The notes: generated by a model from the sequence alone, not told the origin. Shown: positions 46,169 to 55,524, counted from the stretch's first letter. The stretch: 64,000 bases of DNA from Sphingomonas leidyi (GCF_011761945.1 NZ_JAASQV010000001.1:1550001-1614000); one strand, 5' to 3'. Program-made: numbers and translations.

Positions 46169-47410
46169 CTAGAGGAGCTCCGGGATCTCCAATGCCTCCA
46201 GCAGCGCCCGGCGCGCGGCCTCGACCCGGGCGATCAGCGCCGGATCGGCAATCGAGTCGAAGGGGATGGCCTCGGGCCAATGCACCTCGATCACCCTGGC
46301 GATGCGATCGAGCTTGCCTTCGTCCACCAGGAAGCGCGGATCGACCGTCGCGGGATCGCACACCACGCGCAGGCGCAGACAGGCGGGCCCGCCGCCATTG
46401 GCCATGGACTGGCGAACATCGACCACTTCGAGCCGCCGGATCGGGCCATTGCCTGCGACATGTTCCTGCAGCCAGCGCCATACCGACGGCGTGTCGCGTG
46501 CCTCGCCGGGCAGCACCAGCGCCATTTCGCCCGAGGGCAGGGTGACCAGCTGGGCATTGAACAGATAGGATTTGATCGCATCCGCGAGGCTCACCTGGGC
46601 AGCGGGCACTTCGACGATCTCGAGCTGAGGCAGCATCGTGCGCAGATCGGCGTAGAAGCGATCCTTCCCGGCAAAGGCCAGCTCGTGCGCGAACAGCACG
46701 GGGCCGTTCGCCACCGCGACCACGTCGTTGTGAAACGCGCCCGCCGCAATCGCTTCCTCGGATTGCTGGACGAACAGGACGCGCTCGAGCCGATGCTTCC
46801 GCGCCACCGCCGCGCTCGCGTCGGGGTGCTGGCGCGCGGGGAAGGGGCCGCCCGAGATGCCGTAGACGAACACTTCCACGCCCGGCGCTTCATGGCTGGC
46901 GGCAAGCCGCATGTGATTGGCCGCGCCCTCGTCGCCGAACGGCGCCGGCACGGGAGCGTGCACCGTGAAGGCGGGATCGGCGAAGGCGAGGCGGAGCTGT
47001 GCCAGCGTCTCGGGCCATTCATGGCTGCGATGGGGCATCGTCACCAGATTGGCGACGCTGAGATGGCATGTTCCGTCCGCGGCGTCGGGCGCGGGCGAGA
47101 CGGTCGCGGCATTGGCCGCCCACATCGGCGAGGCAGACAGCGCCTGGGCCTGGCTATGCGGCGGAGCATCCTCGAAACGCGTGCCCAGGCTGGCGAGCCA
47201 GCGATGGTCGGGCCGGGCATGGGGGAGGAAAATGCCCTGGGCGAGCCCGAGCGCGAGATTGGCGCGCATCTTGGCGACCCCCTGCAGCGCCGCGGCGCGC
47301 GGGAAGGACGTCTCGCCCCGATTTCGCGTTGCGGCGAGGTTGCCATGGCTGAGGCCGGCATAATTGTGGCTCGGGCCGATGATCCCATCGAAGTTGATCT
47401 CGATCAGCAT
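46169..47410 (-). CDS. astB: N-succinylarginine dihydrolase
   Basis: Second step of the arginine succinyltransferase (AST) pathway: hydrolyses N2-succinylarginine to N2-succinylornithine, ammonia and CO2. The 413-residue protein shows the family start EINFDGIIGPSHNYAGLSHGNLAA, KMRANLALGLAQGIFLPHARP, and the guanidino-transferase-superfamily segments HNDVVAVANGPVLFAHE (His) and QSMANGGGPACLRLRVV (Cys). ATG 47410 (not TTG 47413) overlaps the astA stop by one base (TGATG). Confidence 0.95.
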   Translation of the reverse strand: MLIEINFDGIIGPSHNYAGLSHGNLAATRNRGETSFPRAAALQGVAKMRANLALGLAQGIFLPHARPDHRWLASLGTRFEDAPPHSQAQALSASPMWAANAATVSPAPDAADGTCHLSVANLVTMPHRSHEWPETLAQLRLAFADPAFTVHAPVPAPFGDEGAANHMRLAASHEAPGVEVFVYGISGGPFPARQHPDASAAVARKHRLERVLFVQQSEEAIAAGAFHNDVVAVANGPVLFAHELAFAGKDRFYADLRTMLPQLEIVEVPAAQVSLADAIKSYLFNAQLVTLPSGEMALVLPGEARDTPSVWRWLQEHVAGNGPIRRLEVVDVRQSMANGGGPACLRLRVVCDPATVDPRFLVDEGKLDRIARVIEVHWPEAIPFDSIADPALIARVEAARRALLEALEIPELL

Positions 47411-48420
47411 CAACGCCCCACATGCATGACTTCGCCGCCCTTGCCGACGCCGAGCAGCTCGGCGGTACGCGAGTCGATCGCCACGCCGCCTTCGCGCTCG
47501 GCCACGCGGCCCTGGGTCACCCGGAACTCCTGGAGCCTGCCCGTGGCGACCAGCGCCGCCTCGCCACCGGCTTCGATCGCCACCACCGTCGCGGTCCTTG
47601 CGTCACGCACCGTCTTCACCTGATCGGTGCGCGCGGTCATCGTCGGGCCGCCGTCGAAGATGTCGACATAGCGTTCCCAGGCAAAGCCTTCGCTCTCCAG
47701 CATGCGCATCGCGGCGCGGCCGGAGGGGTGGGGCAGGCCGATCACGCCGCGCGCGCTCTCCTGCAGCATCGCCGTATAGATCGGGTGCTTGGGCATCAGG
47801 TCGGCGATGAACTGGTTGCCATGAACGGCGTTGAAGCTGTCCGCTTCCTGGAAGTTCATCCCGAAGAAACGCCCCGCGACGCCGTCCCAGAAGGGCGACC
47901 CGCCGGCTTCGTCGATCACGCCGCGCAACTCGGCCAGGATCCGCTCGGCGAAGCGATGGCGGTGGCGCGCGATGAAGAGGTAGCGGCTGCGCGCCAGCAG
48001 CATGCCGAGACCGCCGGCGCGCTCGCCCGGGTGCAGGAACAGGCCGCCGACCTCGCTGGCCCCTTCCAGGTCGTTGACCAGGCTGAGCGTCTCGGCGCGG
48101 AAGGTGCGGCCCAGTTCCTCGCTGTGCTTGGTCTCGGTGGCGAGGCGATAGGAATAGAAGGGCCAGCGCTGCCCGACCGCGGTGAAGATCTGGCAGGTGC
48201 CGCGCACTTCGCCGGTATCCATGTTCTCGAGCACGAGCACGAACACGTCGTCGCCGCTCTCGTCGTCGCCGCGCTCGAAGGCGGCGTGGCTGCGCGCGAG
48301 CTTGGCGCGGAGCACTTCCTTCTCGGGCTGGAGATTGGTGAAGCCGCCGCCGGTCAGCTTCGCCATCTCGTAGAGCGCCTGCAGATCCTCGTCGCGGGCG
48401 GCACGGATCACGAAACTCAT
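47410..48420 (-). CDS. astA: arginine N-succinyltransferase
   Basis: First step of the AST pathway: succinyl-CoA plus arginine to N2-succinylarginine. 336 residues with a GNAT-like N-terminal half (MSFVIRAARDEDLQALYEMAKLTGGGFTNL) and the family motifs GGLFLHPGERAGGLGMLLARSRYLFIA, FWDGVAGRFFGMNFQEAD, and IGLPHPSGRAAMRMLESEGF. The frame runs to 48609, but ATG 48420 is the true start; it overlaps the M20 hydrolase stop (ATGA), so all three genes are coupled. Confidence 0.95.
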   Translation of the reverse strand: MSFVIRAARDEDLQALYEMAKLTGGGFTNLQPEKEVLRAKLARSHAAFERGDDESGDDVFVLVLENMDTGEVRGTCQIFTAVGQRWPFYSYRLATETKHSEELGRTFRAETLSLVNDLEGASEVGGLFLHPGERAGGLGMLLARSRYLFIARHRHRFAERILAELRGVIDEAGGSPFWDGVAGRFFGMNFQEADSFNAVHGNQFIADLMPKHPIYTAMLQESARGVIGLPHPSGRAAMRMLESEGFAWERYVDIFDGGPTMTARTDQVKTVRDARTATVVAIEAGGEAALVATGRLQEFRVTQGRVAEREGGVAIDSRTAELLGVGKGGEVMHVGR

Positions 48421-49625
48421 ATTTTCCCCTTCTCGGCGATACGCAACATGGTGACGGCGGAGAGGGCGGCGCGCTCGGCCAGGCTCTCCGGGATCAGGAA
48501 TTCTTCGGCGCTGTGGATGAGGCCGCCGCGCGCGCCCATGGTGTCGACCACCGGCACGCCCGCCGCGGCGATGTTGTTGCCGTCGCATACGCCGCCGGAG
48601 AATTTCCATGCGACGGGGATGCCCAGATCGGCACCCGACGCCTTCACCAGTTCGAACAGCCCCTCCGCGCCTGCGTCCAGCGGCTTGGGCGGGCGATTGA
48701 AGCTGCCATGGACATGGATGCGCACGTCATGCTTGACCGAGACGATCGCCACCGCCTGGTCGATCGCGATCCGCGCCCGGGTTATCGCTTCGCTGTCCCT
48801 GGGGCGGAAATTGACGCGCAGGATCGCGAGTTCCGGTACGACATTATTGGGTCCGCCGCCGTCGATCTTCGCGGGGTTGACGGCCAGGCCGGGAGCCTTG
48901 GCGTCATTCAGCCGCATCGCCAGGTCGGCCGCGGCGACGAGCGCGTTGCGCCCCTCGTCCGGATTGCGCCCGGCATGGGCCGACTTGCCATGGACGAGAA
49001 TCGAGAAATTGCCCGTGCCGCCGCGCGCGCCGGCCAGCGTGCCGTCGGGCAAGGCAGGCTCATAGGTGAGCGCCGCGATCTTTCCCTTCGCAGCGCCGGC
49101 GATCAGCCCGGCGGAGGAGAAGGAGCCGGTCTCCTCGTCGGAATTGATCAACACCTCGTACCCAAGCCGCACCGCGAGCGGGCTGTCCTCCACGGCCTCC
49201 AGCGCGGCGAGCATCAGCGCGAGCCCACCCTTCATGTCGGCGGCGCCCGGCGCATTGAGGTTGCCGTCCGGCAGCCAGCGGTTCGCCTGGAAGGGATGAT
49301 CGGCGCCGTAGACGGTGTCCATATGGCCGGTGAGCAGGATCTGCACCGGCGCCTCCGGCCGCACGGCGAGATGGAGGTGGCGGCCATGCGCCAGCGCCTC
49401 CACGCGCCCGTCGGCGGTCACGCTCTCGGCAGGCTCCGGATCCAGCAGCGCCAGGTGGCCGGGCAGAACGGAGAAGGCATCGGCCAGCGCATCGGCCATG
49501 CGGCCCAGTCCCGCCAGGTTGCGGGTGCCGCTGTTGATCGCAGTCCAGGCCTCGGTGCGCGCCAGCATGGGCGACGCCGCGGCCCTCTCCACTGCCGCGC
49601 ATTCTGTCTTGGAAAGCTCGGTCAT
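48417..49625 (-). CDS. M20 family metallohydrolase in the ast operon (candidate AstE-type function)
   Basis: 402 residues of the M20/ArgE-CPG2 type: metal-binding HMDTVYGADHP (His/Asp), the bridging Asp in GAADMKGGLALMLAALEAVE, catalytic Glu pair in SDEETGSFSSAG, and dimerisation domain GGTGNFSILVHGKSAHAGRNP. It is the first gene of the operon and overlaps astA (ATGA). Classical AST operons encode the unrelated zinc enzyme AstE (succinylglutamate desuccinylase); this hydrolase may do that step or an earlier deacylation. That is inference from position. ATG 49625 preferred over GTG 49634. Confidence 0.85.
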   Translation of the reverse strand: MTELSKTECAAVERAAASPMLARTEAWTAINSGTRNLAGLGRMADALADAFSVLPGHLALLDPEPAESVTADGRVEALAHGRHLHLAVRPEAPVQILLTGHMDTVYGADHPFQANRWLPDGNLNAPGAADMKGGLALMLAALEAVEDSPLAVRLGYEVLINSDEETGSFSSAGLIAGAAKGKIAALTYEPALPDGTLAGARGGTGNFSILVHGKSAHAGRNPDEGRNALVAAADLAMRLNDAKAPGLAVNPAKIDGGGPNNVVPELAILRVNFRPRDSEAITRARIAIDQAVAIVSVKHDVRIHVHGSFNRPPKPLDAGAEGLFELVKASGADLGIPVAWKFSGGVCDGNNIAAAGVPVVDTMGARGGLIHSAEEFLIPESLAERAALSAVTMLRIAEKGKI

Positions 49626-49654
49626 CCCGAGCACCTAGCGCGTAAAACCATCTT

Positions 49655-49680
49655 CGTCATCCCGCCGAACGCTGGGATCT
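49655..49680. repeat. REP-like fragment CGTCATCCCGCC...GCTGGGATC
   Basis: Shares CGTCATCCCGCCGAACG and GCTGGGATCT with the window's dispersed REP-like palindromes and lies in the 120-bp gap upstream of the M20-astA-astB operon. The arms are less perfect than in the other copies. Confidence 0.5.
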
Positions 49681-49745
49681 CATGCAATCAGGGCATGATC
49701 TTCGGAGTTGGGGCCGGCGCCTTTGCCGAAAGGACGACCGCCACG

Positions 49746-50660
49746 TCAGAAATCGACGACCAGGGCCGCGCGGCTGGTCGTGTCGGTGGTCTTGCGCCCG
49801 AGCGGCGGCGTGCTCTCATATTGGAGCGAGTAGCTGAACTGCGCCGACAGCGGCCCGATCAGGCGCGTCAGCAGCGCCGATTTGGACGACACCGTGCTGT
49901 TCGCATCCTGCATATAGGCCGAAGCGACTTGCGTCACCGAGATGCCCTTGGTGATCTTCCAGCCGAAATCGATGCTGCCGCGCGCCGCGGCGTTCTTCTC
50001 GGCGGTGTCGTTGATGAAGCGCGTGTAGCGGAAGGCCGGGCCGACCTCGAGGTCGAGCTTCACCGCCGGCGACTTGATCGCGCTGTAGCCGATGCCGCTC
50101 GACAGCGAGATGCGATCGGTGAAGCCCGAGAAGCGATCGCTCTCATATTGCGCGGCGCCATAGAGATAGGCGCGGTCGTCGAACTTCCAGTTGGGCTCGT
50201 AGGCAGCGAGATAGCGTTCCCGCGTCGTGATGCCCAGGCTTTCCTGGTAATCGGCCTGCACCCGCAGCTTGTGGCGCCATTGCAGCGCCTCGCGCTTGAG
50301 CTCCAGCGCCGCGGTGATGCCGATATTCTCGGTATTGCCGGTGGTCACATAGCCACCCAGTTCGGCGTGTCCCTTCACCAGCGCGAAGAAATCGGCGCTG
50401 CGAATCTTGGCCTGGGCCTTCTTCGTCCGCTCGTTGCGCCAGTCCGCGGCGATCTTCACCACCTGGTCGGCCGTCGCGGGCGAGGCGGTGCGGGCATATT
50501 TGACGATGACGGCGACATCGCTTTCGCTGCCGGATTCCATCGCGGCGTCGAGCATTGCCCGGATCGTCGCCGGGATGGCTGTGGGATCGGCCGCGGCGGC
50601 AGGATCATCGTCCGGTGCATTGGCAAGCAGCAGCGGCAGGGCAAGGAGCAGGGCGCGCAT
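49746..50660 (-). CDS. DUF481 / YdiY-like outer membrane protein
   Basis: 304 residues with a short signal peptide (MRALLLALPLLLANA) and an N-terminal helical part (residues ~25-85), then a DUF481 beta-barrel region with repeated strands such as HAELGGYVTTGNTENIGITAALELK, LRVQADYQESLGITTRERYLA and YLYGAAQYESDRFSGFTDRI, ending in phenylalanine (ALVVDF), the usual outer-membrane C-terminus. Role unknown; YdiY is linked to salt or acid response in E. coli. It reads away from the ast operon's 5' end and converges on nothing obvious. Confidence 0.85.
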   Translation of the reverse strand: MRALLLALPLLLANAPDDDPAAAADPTAIPATIRAMLDAAMESGSESDVAVIVKYARTASPATADQVVKIAADWRNERTKKAQAKIRSADFFALVKGHAELGGYVTTGNTENIGITAALELKREALQWRHKLRVQADYQESLGITTRERYLAAYEPNWKFDDRAYLYGAAQYESDRFSGFTDRISLSSGIGYSAIKSPAVKLDLEVGPAFRYTRFINDTAEKNAAARGSIDFGWKITKGISVTQVASAYMQDANSTVSSKSALLTRLIGPLSAQFSYSLQYESTPPLGRKTTDTTSRAALVVDF

Positions 50661-50704
50661 GAACGGGTCCGTATCGCCGTTATGGGAGCGAAACTAGGGC
50701 AGGA

Positions 50705-51184
50705 TCAGACGAGATGTTGTCCAAAGACGGTCAACAGTTCCTTATAGAGCGCGCGCTTGAACGGCACGATGATGTCGGGAAGGTCCTGCGGGGCGGCCCA
50801 GCGCCACGCACGGAATTCGGGTTCGGCGGTCTCGATGTTGACGTCGGCGTCCTCGCCCAGGAAGCGGAACAGGAACCAGCGCTGGCGCTGTCCGCGCCAC
50901 TTGCCCTTCCACACCCTGCCGACCAGATCCTCGGGCAGGTCGTAATAGAGTTCCTCGGGCCCCTCGGCGATCAGTTCGGCCAGATCGCGCCGCACCCCGG
51001 TCTCCTCCCACAGCTCGCGCCAGGCCGCCTCGATCGGCGCTTCGCCGGGATCGATCCCGCCCTGCGGCATCTGCCAGGCCTCGAGCACCGAATCGAGCCG
51101 CTGGCCGACGAACACCCGGCCGGCACGGTTGAGGAGCATCACGCCCGCGCAGGGGCGATAGGGAAGGGAAGCGATGTCGGTCAT
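50705..51184 (-). CDS. rppH: RNA pyrophosphohydrolase
   Basis: Removes pyrophosphate from the 5' triphosphate end of mRNAs, triggering RNase E decay. 159 residues; the Nudix box GGIDPGEAPIEAAWRELWEETGV is complete (GX5EX7REUXEEXGU), preceded by MTDIASLPYRPCAGVMLLNRAGRVFVGQR, and followed by EPEFRAWRWA. The ATG at 51184 is taken as start; the frame extends to 51259 through an intergenic palindrome, which makes the longer form improbable. Confidence 0.93.
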   Translation of the reverse strand: MTDIASLPYRPCAGVMLLNRAGRVFVGQRLDSVLEAWQMPQGGIDPGEAPIEAAWRELWEETGVRRDLAELIAEGPEELYYDLPEDLVGRVWKGKWRGQRQRWFLFRFLGEDADVNIETAEPEFRAWRWAAPQDLPDIIVPFKRALYKELLTVFGQHLV

Positions 51185-51204
51185 GCCTTCCCACCTACAA
51201 ATAT

Positions 51205-51287
51205 CGTCACCCCGGCGAAAGCCGGGATCTCGGGCAAGGGCGCGGGGCGGGAGCCGCAAGAGATCCCGGCTTTCGCCGGGATGACGG
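51205..51287. repeat. inverted pair of REP-like palindromes
   Basis: CGTCACCCCGGCGAAAGCCGGGATCTC (split; 51205-51231) and its near-complement GAGATCCCGGCTTTCGCCGGGATGACG (51261-51287) lie 29 bp apart in the 121-bp gap between rppH and the HDAC-like gene. Each is palindromic on its own and together they can pair as a long hairpin. Probably transcription termination/REP; see the repeat-family finding. Confidence 0.7.
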
Positions 51288-51305
51288 GATACCTAGCTTG
51301 GGCAA

Positions 51306-52214
51306 GTGATCCACCTCGTCCACCATCCCGACTATGTCGCGCCCGCTCCGGCCCGCAGCCAGTATCAGTGGAACAAGAACGGCCTGGTCCGCGACCTGCT
51401 GCGCGCGGAAGGGCCCGTCTTCGTATGGCACGAGCCCGAGCCGATGCCGCGCGCCTGGCTCGAAGCGGTGCACGATCCGGACTATGTCGAGGAAGTGCTG
51501 CGCGCCGCCGTCCCGCCCGAGAAGGAGCGCCGCATCGGCTTCCCGGTCACTCCCGAAGTCGCCCGCCGGTCCCAGGTCGTGCCCGGCGGCACCTATCTGG
51601 CGGCCCGGCTTGCGCTGGAACATGGTTTCGCGGCCAACACCGCGGGCGGCAGCCACCACGCGCTGGCCAATACCGGTGCGGGCTTCTGCGTGTTCAACGA
51701 CCTCGCCATCGCCGCCGTCCGGCTGGTGGAGGAGGGCTATCGCGTCCTGATCGTGGACTGCGACGTGCACCAGGGCGACGGCACCGCCGCGCTGACCGCG
51801 GGACGGCCGGAGATCGCCACCTACTCGATCCATGCGGAGAAGAACTTCCCGGCCCGCAAGGCGCGCTCGACGCTCGACGTGCCGCTGCCCGACGGGGTGG
51901 GCGATGCGGAATATCTGGAAACGCTGGAGCGCACGCTCCTGCCGCTGCTCCGTGGATTCGCTCCCGATCTCGTCCTCTACCAGGCCGGAGTCGACCCGCT
52001 CGCCGGCGACCGGCTCGGCCGCCTGTCGCTGAGCTACCGGGGGCTGGTCGCTCGCGACCGCTGGATCGCCGGCGTCATGACGTCACGCGGTACCCCCTTC
52101 GCCAGCGCGCTGGGCGGCGGCTATGGCGAGGATGCGCTCGAGGTCTCGCGGCGCCATGTCGCCTCCGTCCTCGCCCTGGGAAGCATGGCCGCAAAGGAGC
52201 CTTTGCAGGGCTGA
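51306..52214 (+). CDS. histone deacetylase-family amidohydrolase
   Basis: 302 residues with the arginase/deacetylase fold: HDPDYVEEVLRAA, the two-His motif GGSHHALANTGAGFCVFNDLAIAA, the metal ligands VDCDVHQGDGTAAL and the C-terminal DPLAGDRLGRLSLSYRG. Substrates of bacterial members range from acetylpolyamines to acetoin-related compounds; undefined here. The start is GTG at 51306 with little ribosome-binding sequence. It stands alone between rppH and korA. Confidence 0.88.
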   Translation: MIHLVHHPDYVAPAPARSQYQWNKNGLVRDLLRAEGPVFVWHEPEPMPRAWLEAVHDPDYVEEVLRAAVPPEKERRIGFPVTPEVARRSQVVPGGTYLAARLALEHGFAANTAGGSHHALANTGAGFCVFNDLAIAAVRLVEEGYRVLIVDCDVHQGDGTAALTAGRPEIATYSIHAEKNFPARKARSTLDVPLPDGVGDAEYLETLERTLLPLLRGFAPDLVLYQAGVDPLAGDRLGRLSLSYRGLVARDRWIAGVMTSRGTPFASALGGGYGEDALEVSRRHVASVLALGSMAAKEPLQG

Positions 52215-52292
52215 GGGCATTTTCTACTTTGGGTTGGGAGAAATTGGGGCGTACACGTCCTTGTAACGATAGAGAACCGCAGGATACCGGCC

Positions 52293-54236
52293 ATGGCGAC
52301 TGCCGCGCACACGCTCACGCCCCAGGAGGCGTCGGCGCATCCCGCACCCGAAGCGATCGTGGTTCGCTTCGCCGGTGATTCCGGCGACGGCATGCAGCTC
52401 ACCGGCGGCCAGTTCACGCTCTCAACCGCGCTGGCCGGCAACGATCTCGCCACCTTCCCCGATTTCCCCGCCGAGATCCGCGCGCCGCAGGGCACGTTGT
52501 TCGGCGTCTCCGCCTTCCAGATCAATTTCGGCTCGGCGCAGATCGATACCGCGGGCGACCAGCCCGACGTGCTCGTCGCGATGAACCCGGCGGCGCTCAA
52601 GACCAACGTCGATGCGCTCAAGCCCGGCGGGCTGATCATCGCCGACGAGGGCGAGTTCGGCCAGCGCAACCTCGACAAGGCGAAATACGCCGCCAATCCG
52701 CTCGAGGATGGCAGCCTGGCCAAGTGGCAGCTGCTCAAGCTCAACATCTCGCAGCTGACGCTCGACGCGGTGAAGCCCTTCGGCCTCGGCAACAAGGAAG
52801 CGCTGCGCTGCAAGAACATGTGGACGCTGGGCCTGGCGCTCTGGATGTTCGACCGCGATCGCCAGCCCCTGATCGACTGGCTCAAGGCCAAGTTCGCCAA
52901 GGCGCCCGAACTGGCCGAAGCGAACATCGCCGCCCTCAACGCCGGCCATGCCTATGGCGAGACGGCGGAACTGGGCGCCATGGGCATCAGCCAGCGCCAG
53001 GTCGCCGCCGCGCCCGCCGAGCCGGGGCTCTACCGCACCGTCACCGGCGCCGAGTCGATCTCGCTCGGCCTGGTCGCGGGCGCGCAGCTGGCGAGCCTGC
53101 CGATGTTCTTCGGCGGCTATCCGATCACCCCGGCCAGCGCGATCCTGCACACGCTGTCGCGCTACAAGGAATATGACGTCACTACCTTCCAGGCGGAGGA
53201 CGAGATCGCCGCGGTCGCCTCGGCGCTCGGCAGCGCCTATGCCGGCAGCCTCGGCGTCACCTGCTCCTCCGGGCCCGGCATCGCGCTGAAGACCGAGGCG
53301 ATCGGCCTGGCGATCATGACCGAGCTGCCGCTGGTGATCATCAACGCCCAGCGCGGAGGCCCCTCCACGGGACTTCCCACGAAAACCGAGCAATCGGATC
53401 TATATCAAGCGGTTTATGGCAGGAATGGCGATGCGCCGGTGCCGGTGATCGCCGCGCGCTCGGCCGCCGACTGCTTCGACGTCGCGATCGAGGCGGTGCG
53501 CATCGCCACGCAATACATGACCCCGGTGATGCTGCTCACCGACGGCTATCTCCAGAATGCCGCCGAGCCCTGGAAGGTGCCGGACATGTCGGCCTATGCG
53601 CCGTTCCCGGTGACCTTCCATACGGAGGTCCCGCCCGAGGGCGAGAAGTTCCAGCCCTATGGCCGCGACGCGAAGCTCAAGCGCCCCTGGGTGAAGCCGG
53701 GCACGCCGGGCCTGCTCCACCGCATCGGCGGCATCGAGAAGGCGCAGGGCAGCGGCAATATCGACTATTCCCCCGCCAACCATCAGGCGATGACCAACAC
53801 GCGCCGCGACAAGGTGATGGGCATCGAGGTGCCCGATCAGGCGATCGAGCAGGGGCAGGCGGGCGGCAAGCTCGTCGTGGTCGGCTGGGGCTCCACCTAT
53901 GGCCCGATCGCGCAAGCCGTGCGGCGTGCGCGGAGCAGGGGGCATGACGTCAGCCATGTCCATATCCGCCACATCTGGCCGCTTCCGAAGAATCTCGGTG
54001 ATCTCTTAAAGAGTTACGAGCATGTTCTCGTACCGGAAATGAACACCGGCCAGCTCAAGACGCTGCTGCGTGACCAGTATCTCGTCGATGCCAGGTCGCT
54101 CACCAAGGTCTCCGGCCAGCCCTTCCGCATCGCCGAGATCGAAGCCGCCATCGCCCAGCATATCGGCGCCGACTTCGACCAGGAGGTCCCGTCCGACGAC
54201 AGCCAGCTTCCGAGCCCGGAGGCAGTCAACCCGTGA
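52293..54236 (+). CDS. korA: 2-oxoacid:acceptor oxidoreductase, alpha subunit (gamma-alpha fusion), KorA-like
   Basis: 647 residues: an N-terminal gamma-type domain (residues ~15-190, VVRFAGDSGDGMQLTGGQFTLSTALAG) fused to an alpha domain (residues ~215-630, GLVAGAQLASLPMFFGGYPITPASAIL, the family motif QAEDEIAAVASALGSAYAG and GPSTGLPTKTEQSDLYQAVYG). With KorB this decarboxylates 2-oxoglutarate or another 2-oxoacid to the acyl-CoA with reduction of ferredoxin. The 5' GGATACCGGCC ATG start is plausible. korB follows after a 115-bp gap containing an inverted repeat. Confidence 0.93.
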   Translation: MATAAHTLTPQEASAHPAPEAIVVRFAGDSGDGMQLTGGQFTLSTALAGNDLATFPDFPAEIRAPQGTLFGVSAFQINFGSAQIDTAGDQPDVLVAMNPAALKTNVDALKPGGLIIADEGEFGQRNLDKAKYAANPLEDGSLAKWQLLKLNISQLTLDAVKPFGLGNKEALRCKNMWTLGLALWMFDRDRQPLIDWLKAKFAKAPELAEANIAALNAGHAYGETAELGAMGISQRQVAAAPAEPGLYRTVTGAESISLGLVAGAQLASLPMFFGGYPITPASAILHTLSRYKEYDVTTFQAEDEIAAVASALGSAYAGSLGVTCSSGPGIALKTEAIGLAIMTELPLVIINAQRGGPSTGLPTKTEQSDLYQAVYGRNGDAPVPVIAARSAADCFDVAIEAVRIATQYMTPVMLLTDGYLQNAAEPWKVPDMSAYAPFPVTFHTEVPPEGEKFQPYGRDAKLKRPWVKPGTPGLLHRIGGIEKAQGSGNIDYSPANHQAMTNTRRDKVMGIEVPDQAIEQGQAGGKLVVVGWGSTYGPIAQAVRRARSRGHDVSHVHIRHIWPLPKNLGDLLKSYEHVLVPEMNTGQLKTLLRDQYLVDARSLTKVSGQPFRIAEIEAAIAQHIGADFDQEVPSDDSQLPSPEAVNP

Positions 54237-54256
54237 TCCTGTTTGAGTTCAAATTC

Positions 54257-54337
54257 GTCGCCCCGGCCCCGAGCCGGGGTCCCGCTTCTTCCCTTGTCAC
54301 GCAGAACAGCGGGACCCCGGGTCAGCCCCGGGGCGAC
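54257..54337. repeat. long-range inverted repeat between korA and korB
   Basis: A 30-nt arm at 54257-54286 (GTCGCCCCGG...GTCCCGCT) is nearly the complement of 54308-54337, separated by 21 bp. It forms a long hairpin within the gap between the two subunit genes. It is related to the window's other CCCCGG-rich palindromes. Confidence 0.65.
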
Positions 54338-54351
54338 GTTGGAGAATTGGC

Positions 54352-55386
54352 ATGAACGAGATCACCACCATCCGCCCGAGCACCCCCAAGGACTGGGAGA
54401 CCGACCAGGAGGTTCGCTGGTGCCCCGGCTGCGGCGATTATGCGATCCTCAAGGCCGTGCAGCGCACCATGCCCGAACTGGGCGTCGCGCCGGAGAACAC
54501 CGTGTTCGTCAGCGGCATCGGCTGCTCGTCGCGCTTCCCCTATTACATGGAGACCTATGGCTTCCACACCATCCACGGCCGCGCGCCGGCGGTGGCGACG
54601 GGGGTGAAGCTCGCCAATCCGGAGCTCGACGTATGGATCATCACCGGCGACGGCGATGCACTGTCGATCGGCGGCAACCACACGATGCACCTGCTCCGGC
54701 GCAACCTGGACTGCCAGTTCCTGCTGTTCAACAACGAGATCTACGGCCTCACCAAGGGCCAATATTCGCCGACCAGCCGCGAAGGCACCCGCTCGCCGTC
54801 CACGCCCTTCGGCTCGGTCGACCATCCCGCCAAGCCTTGCGCCTTCGCGCTGGGGGCGGGCGCCCGCTTCGTCGCGCGCGGGATCGACGTGCACAAGAAC
54901 CTGCCGAGCGTCCTCAAGGCCGCCCATGCCCATCGCGGCGCGGCGTTCGTCGAGATCTTCCAGAACTGCATCGTCTATAACGACGAGGTCTTCGAACCCT
55001 TCACCGCCAAGCCCAATGCGGCGCTGGGCCAGCTGTGGGTCGAGCATGGCCAGCCGATGCTGTTCGCCGGCGGTGCCAAGGGCATCGCGCTCGACCGGGA
55101 ACGGCTCACGCTCAAGGTCGTCGACGTGGCCGATGGCGATTGGCAGGGAGCGGAAGTGATCGTCCACAACGTCACCAACCGCGCCATCGCGCACATGCTG
55201 GTCGAGATGCCCTTCGGCCCGTTCCCGATGGCGCTGGGCGTGCTCTACGACGATCCCGCGCCGACGTTCGAAAGCGCGGTCGCCGCCCAGAACCGGGCCG
55301 CGAGCGAGGGCAAGTCCGCCGATCTCCAGAAGCTCGTTTCCAAGGGCCAGACCTGGATGGTCGACAAGGAGCCGCACAAGCTCTGA
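54352..55386 (+). CDS. korB: 2-oxoacid:acceptor oxidoreductase, beta subunit, KorB-like
   Basis: 344 residues of the ThDP-binding beta subunit: WCPGCGDYAILKAVQRTMPELG (Cys ligands near residue 25), ISGIGCSSRFPYYM, the ThDP/Mg motif TGDGDALSIGGNHTMHLLRRNLDCQFLLFNNEIYGLTKGQYSP and GVLYDDPAPTFES. Forms the complex with KorA. Unusual for an aerobic chromosome only in that no ferredoxin gene is adjacent. Confidence 0.95.
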   Translation: MNEITTIRPSTPKDWETDQEVRWCPGCGDYAILKAVQRTMPELGVAPENTVFVSGIGCSSRFPYYMETYGFHTIHGRAPAVATGVKLANPELDVWIITGDGDALSIGGNHTMHLLRRNLDCQFLLFNNEIYGLTKGQYSPTSREGTRSPSTPFGSVDHPAKPCAFALGAGARFVARGIDVHKNLPSVLKAAHAHRGAAFVEIFQNCIVYNDEVFEPFTAKPNAALGQLWVEHGQPMLFAGGAKGIALDRERLTLKVVDVADGDWQGAEVIVHNVTNRAIAHMLVEMPFGPFPMALGVLYDDPAPTFESAVAAQNRAASEGKSADLQKLVSKGQTWMVDKEPHKL

Positions 55387-55524
55387 GAACCGCATGAACG
55401 CGGACTGTTATCGCTATCGGCTTGCATTGAGCGCGGGCAAGCCTATCGCACCGTTCATGTTGACCCGTGCCAGCGCCGGCCTCATCCCCCATGCAGTCAC
55501 GCCGCTCCGGCGCGTCGGGCGGCG

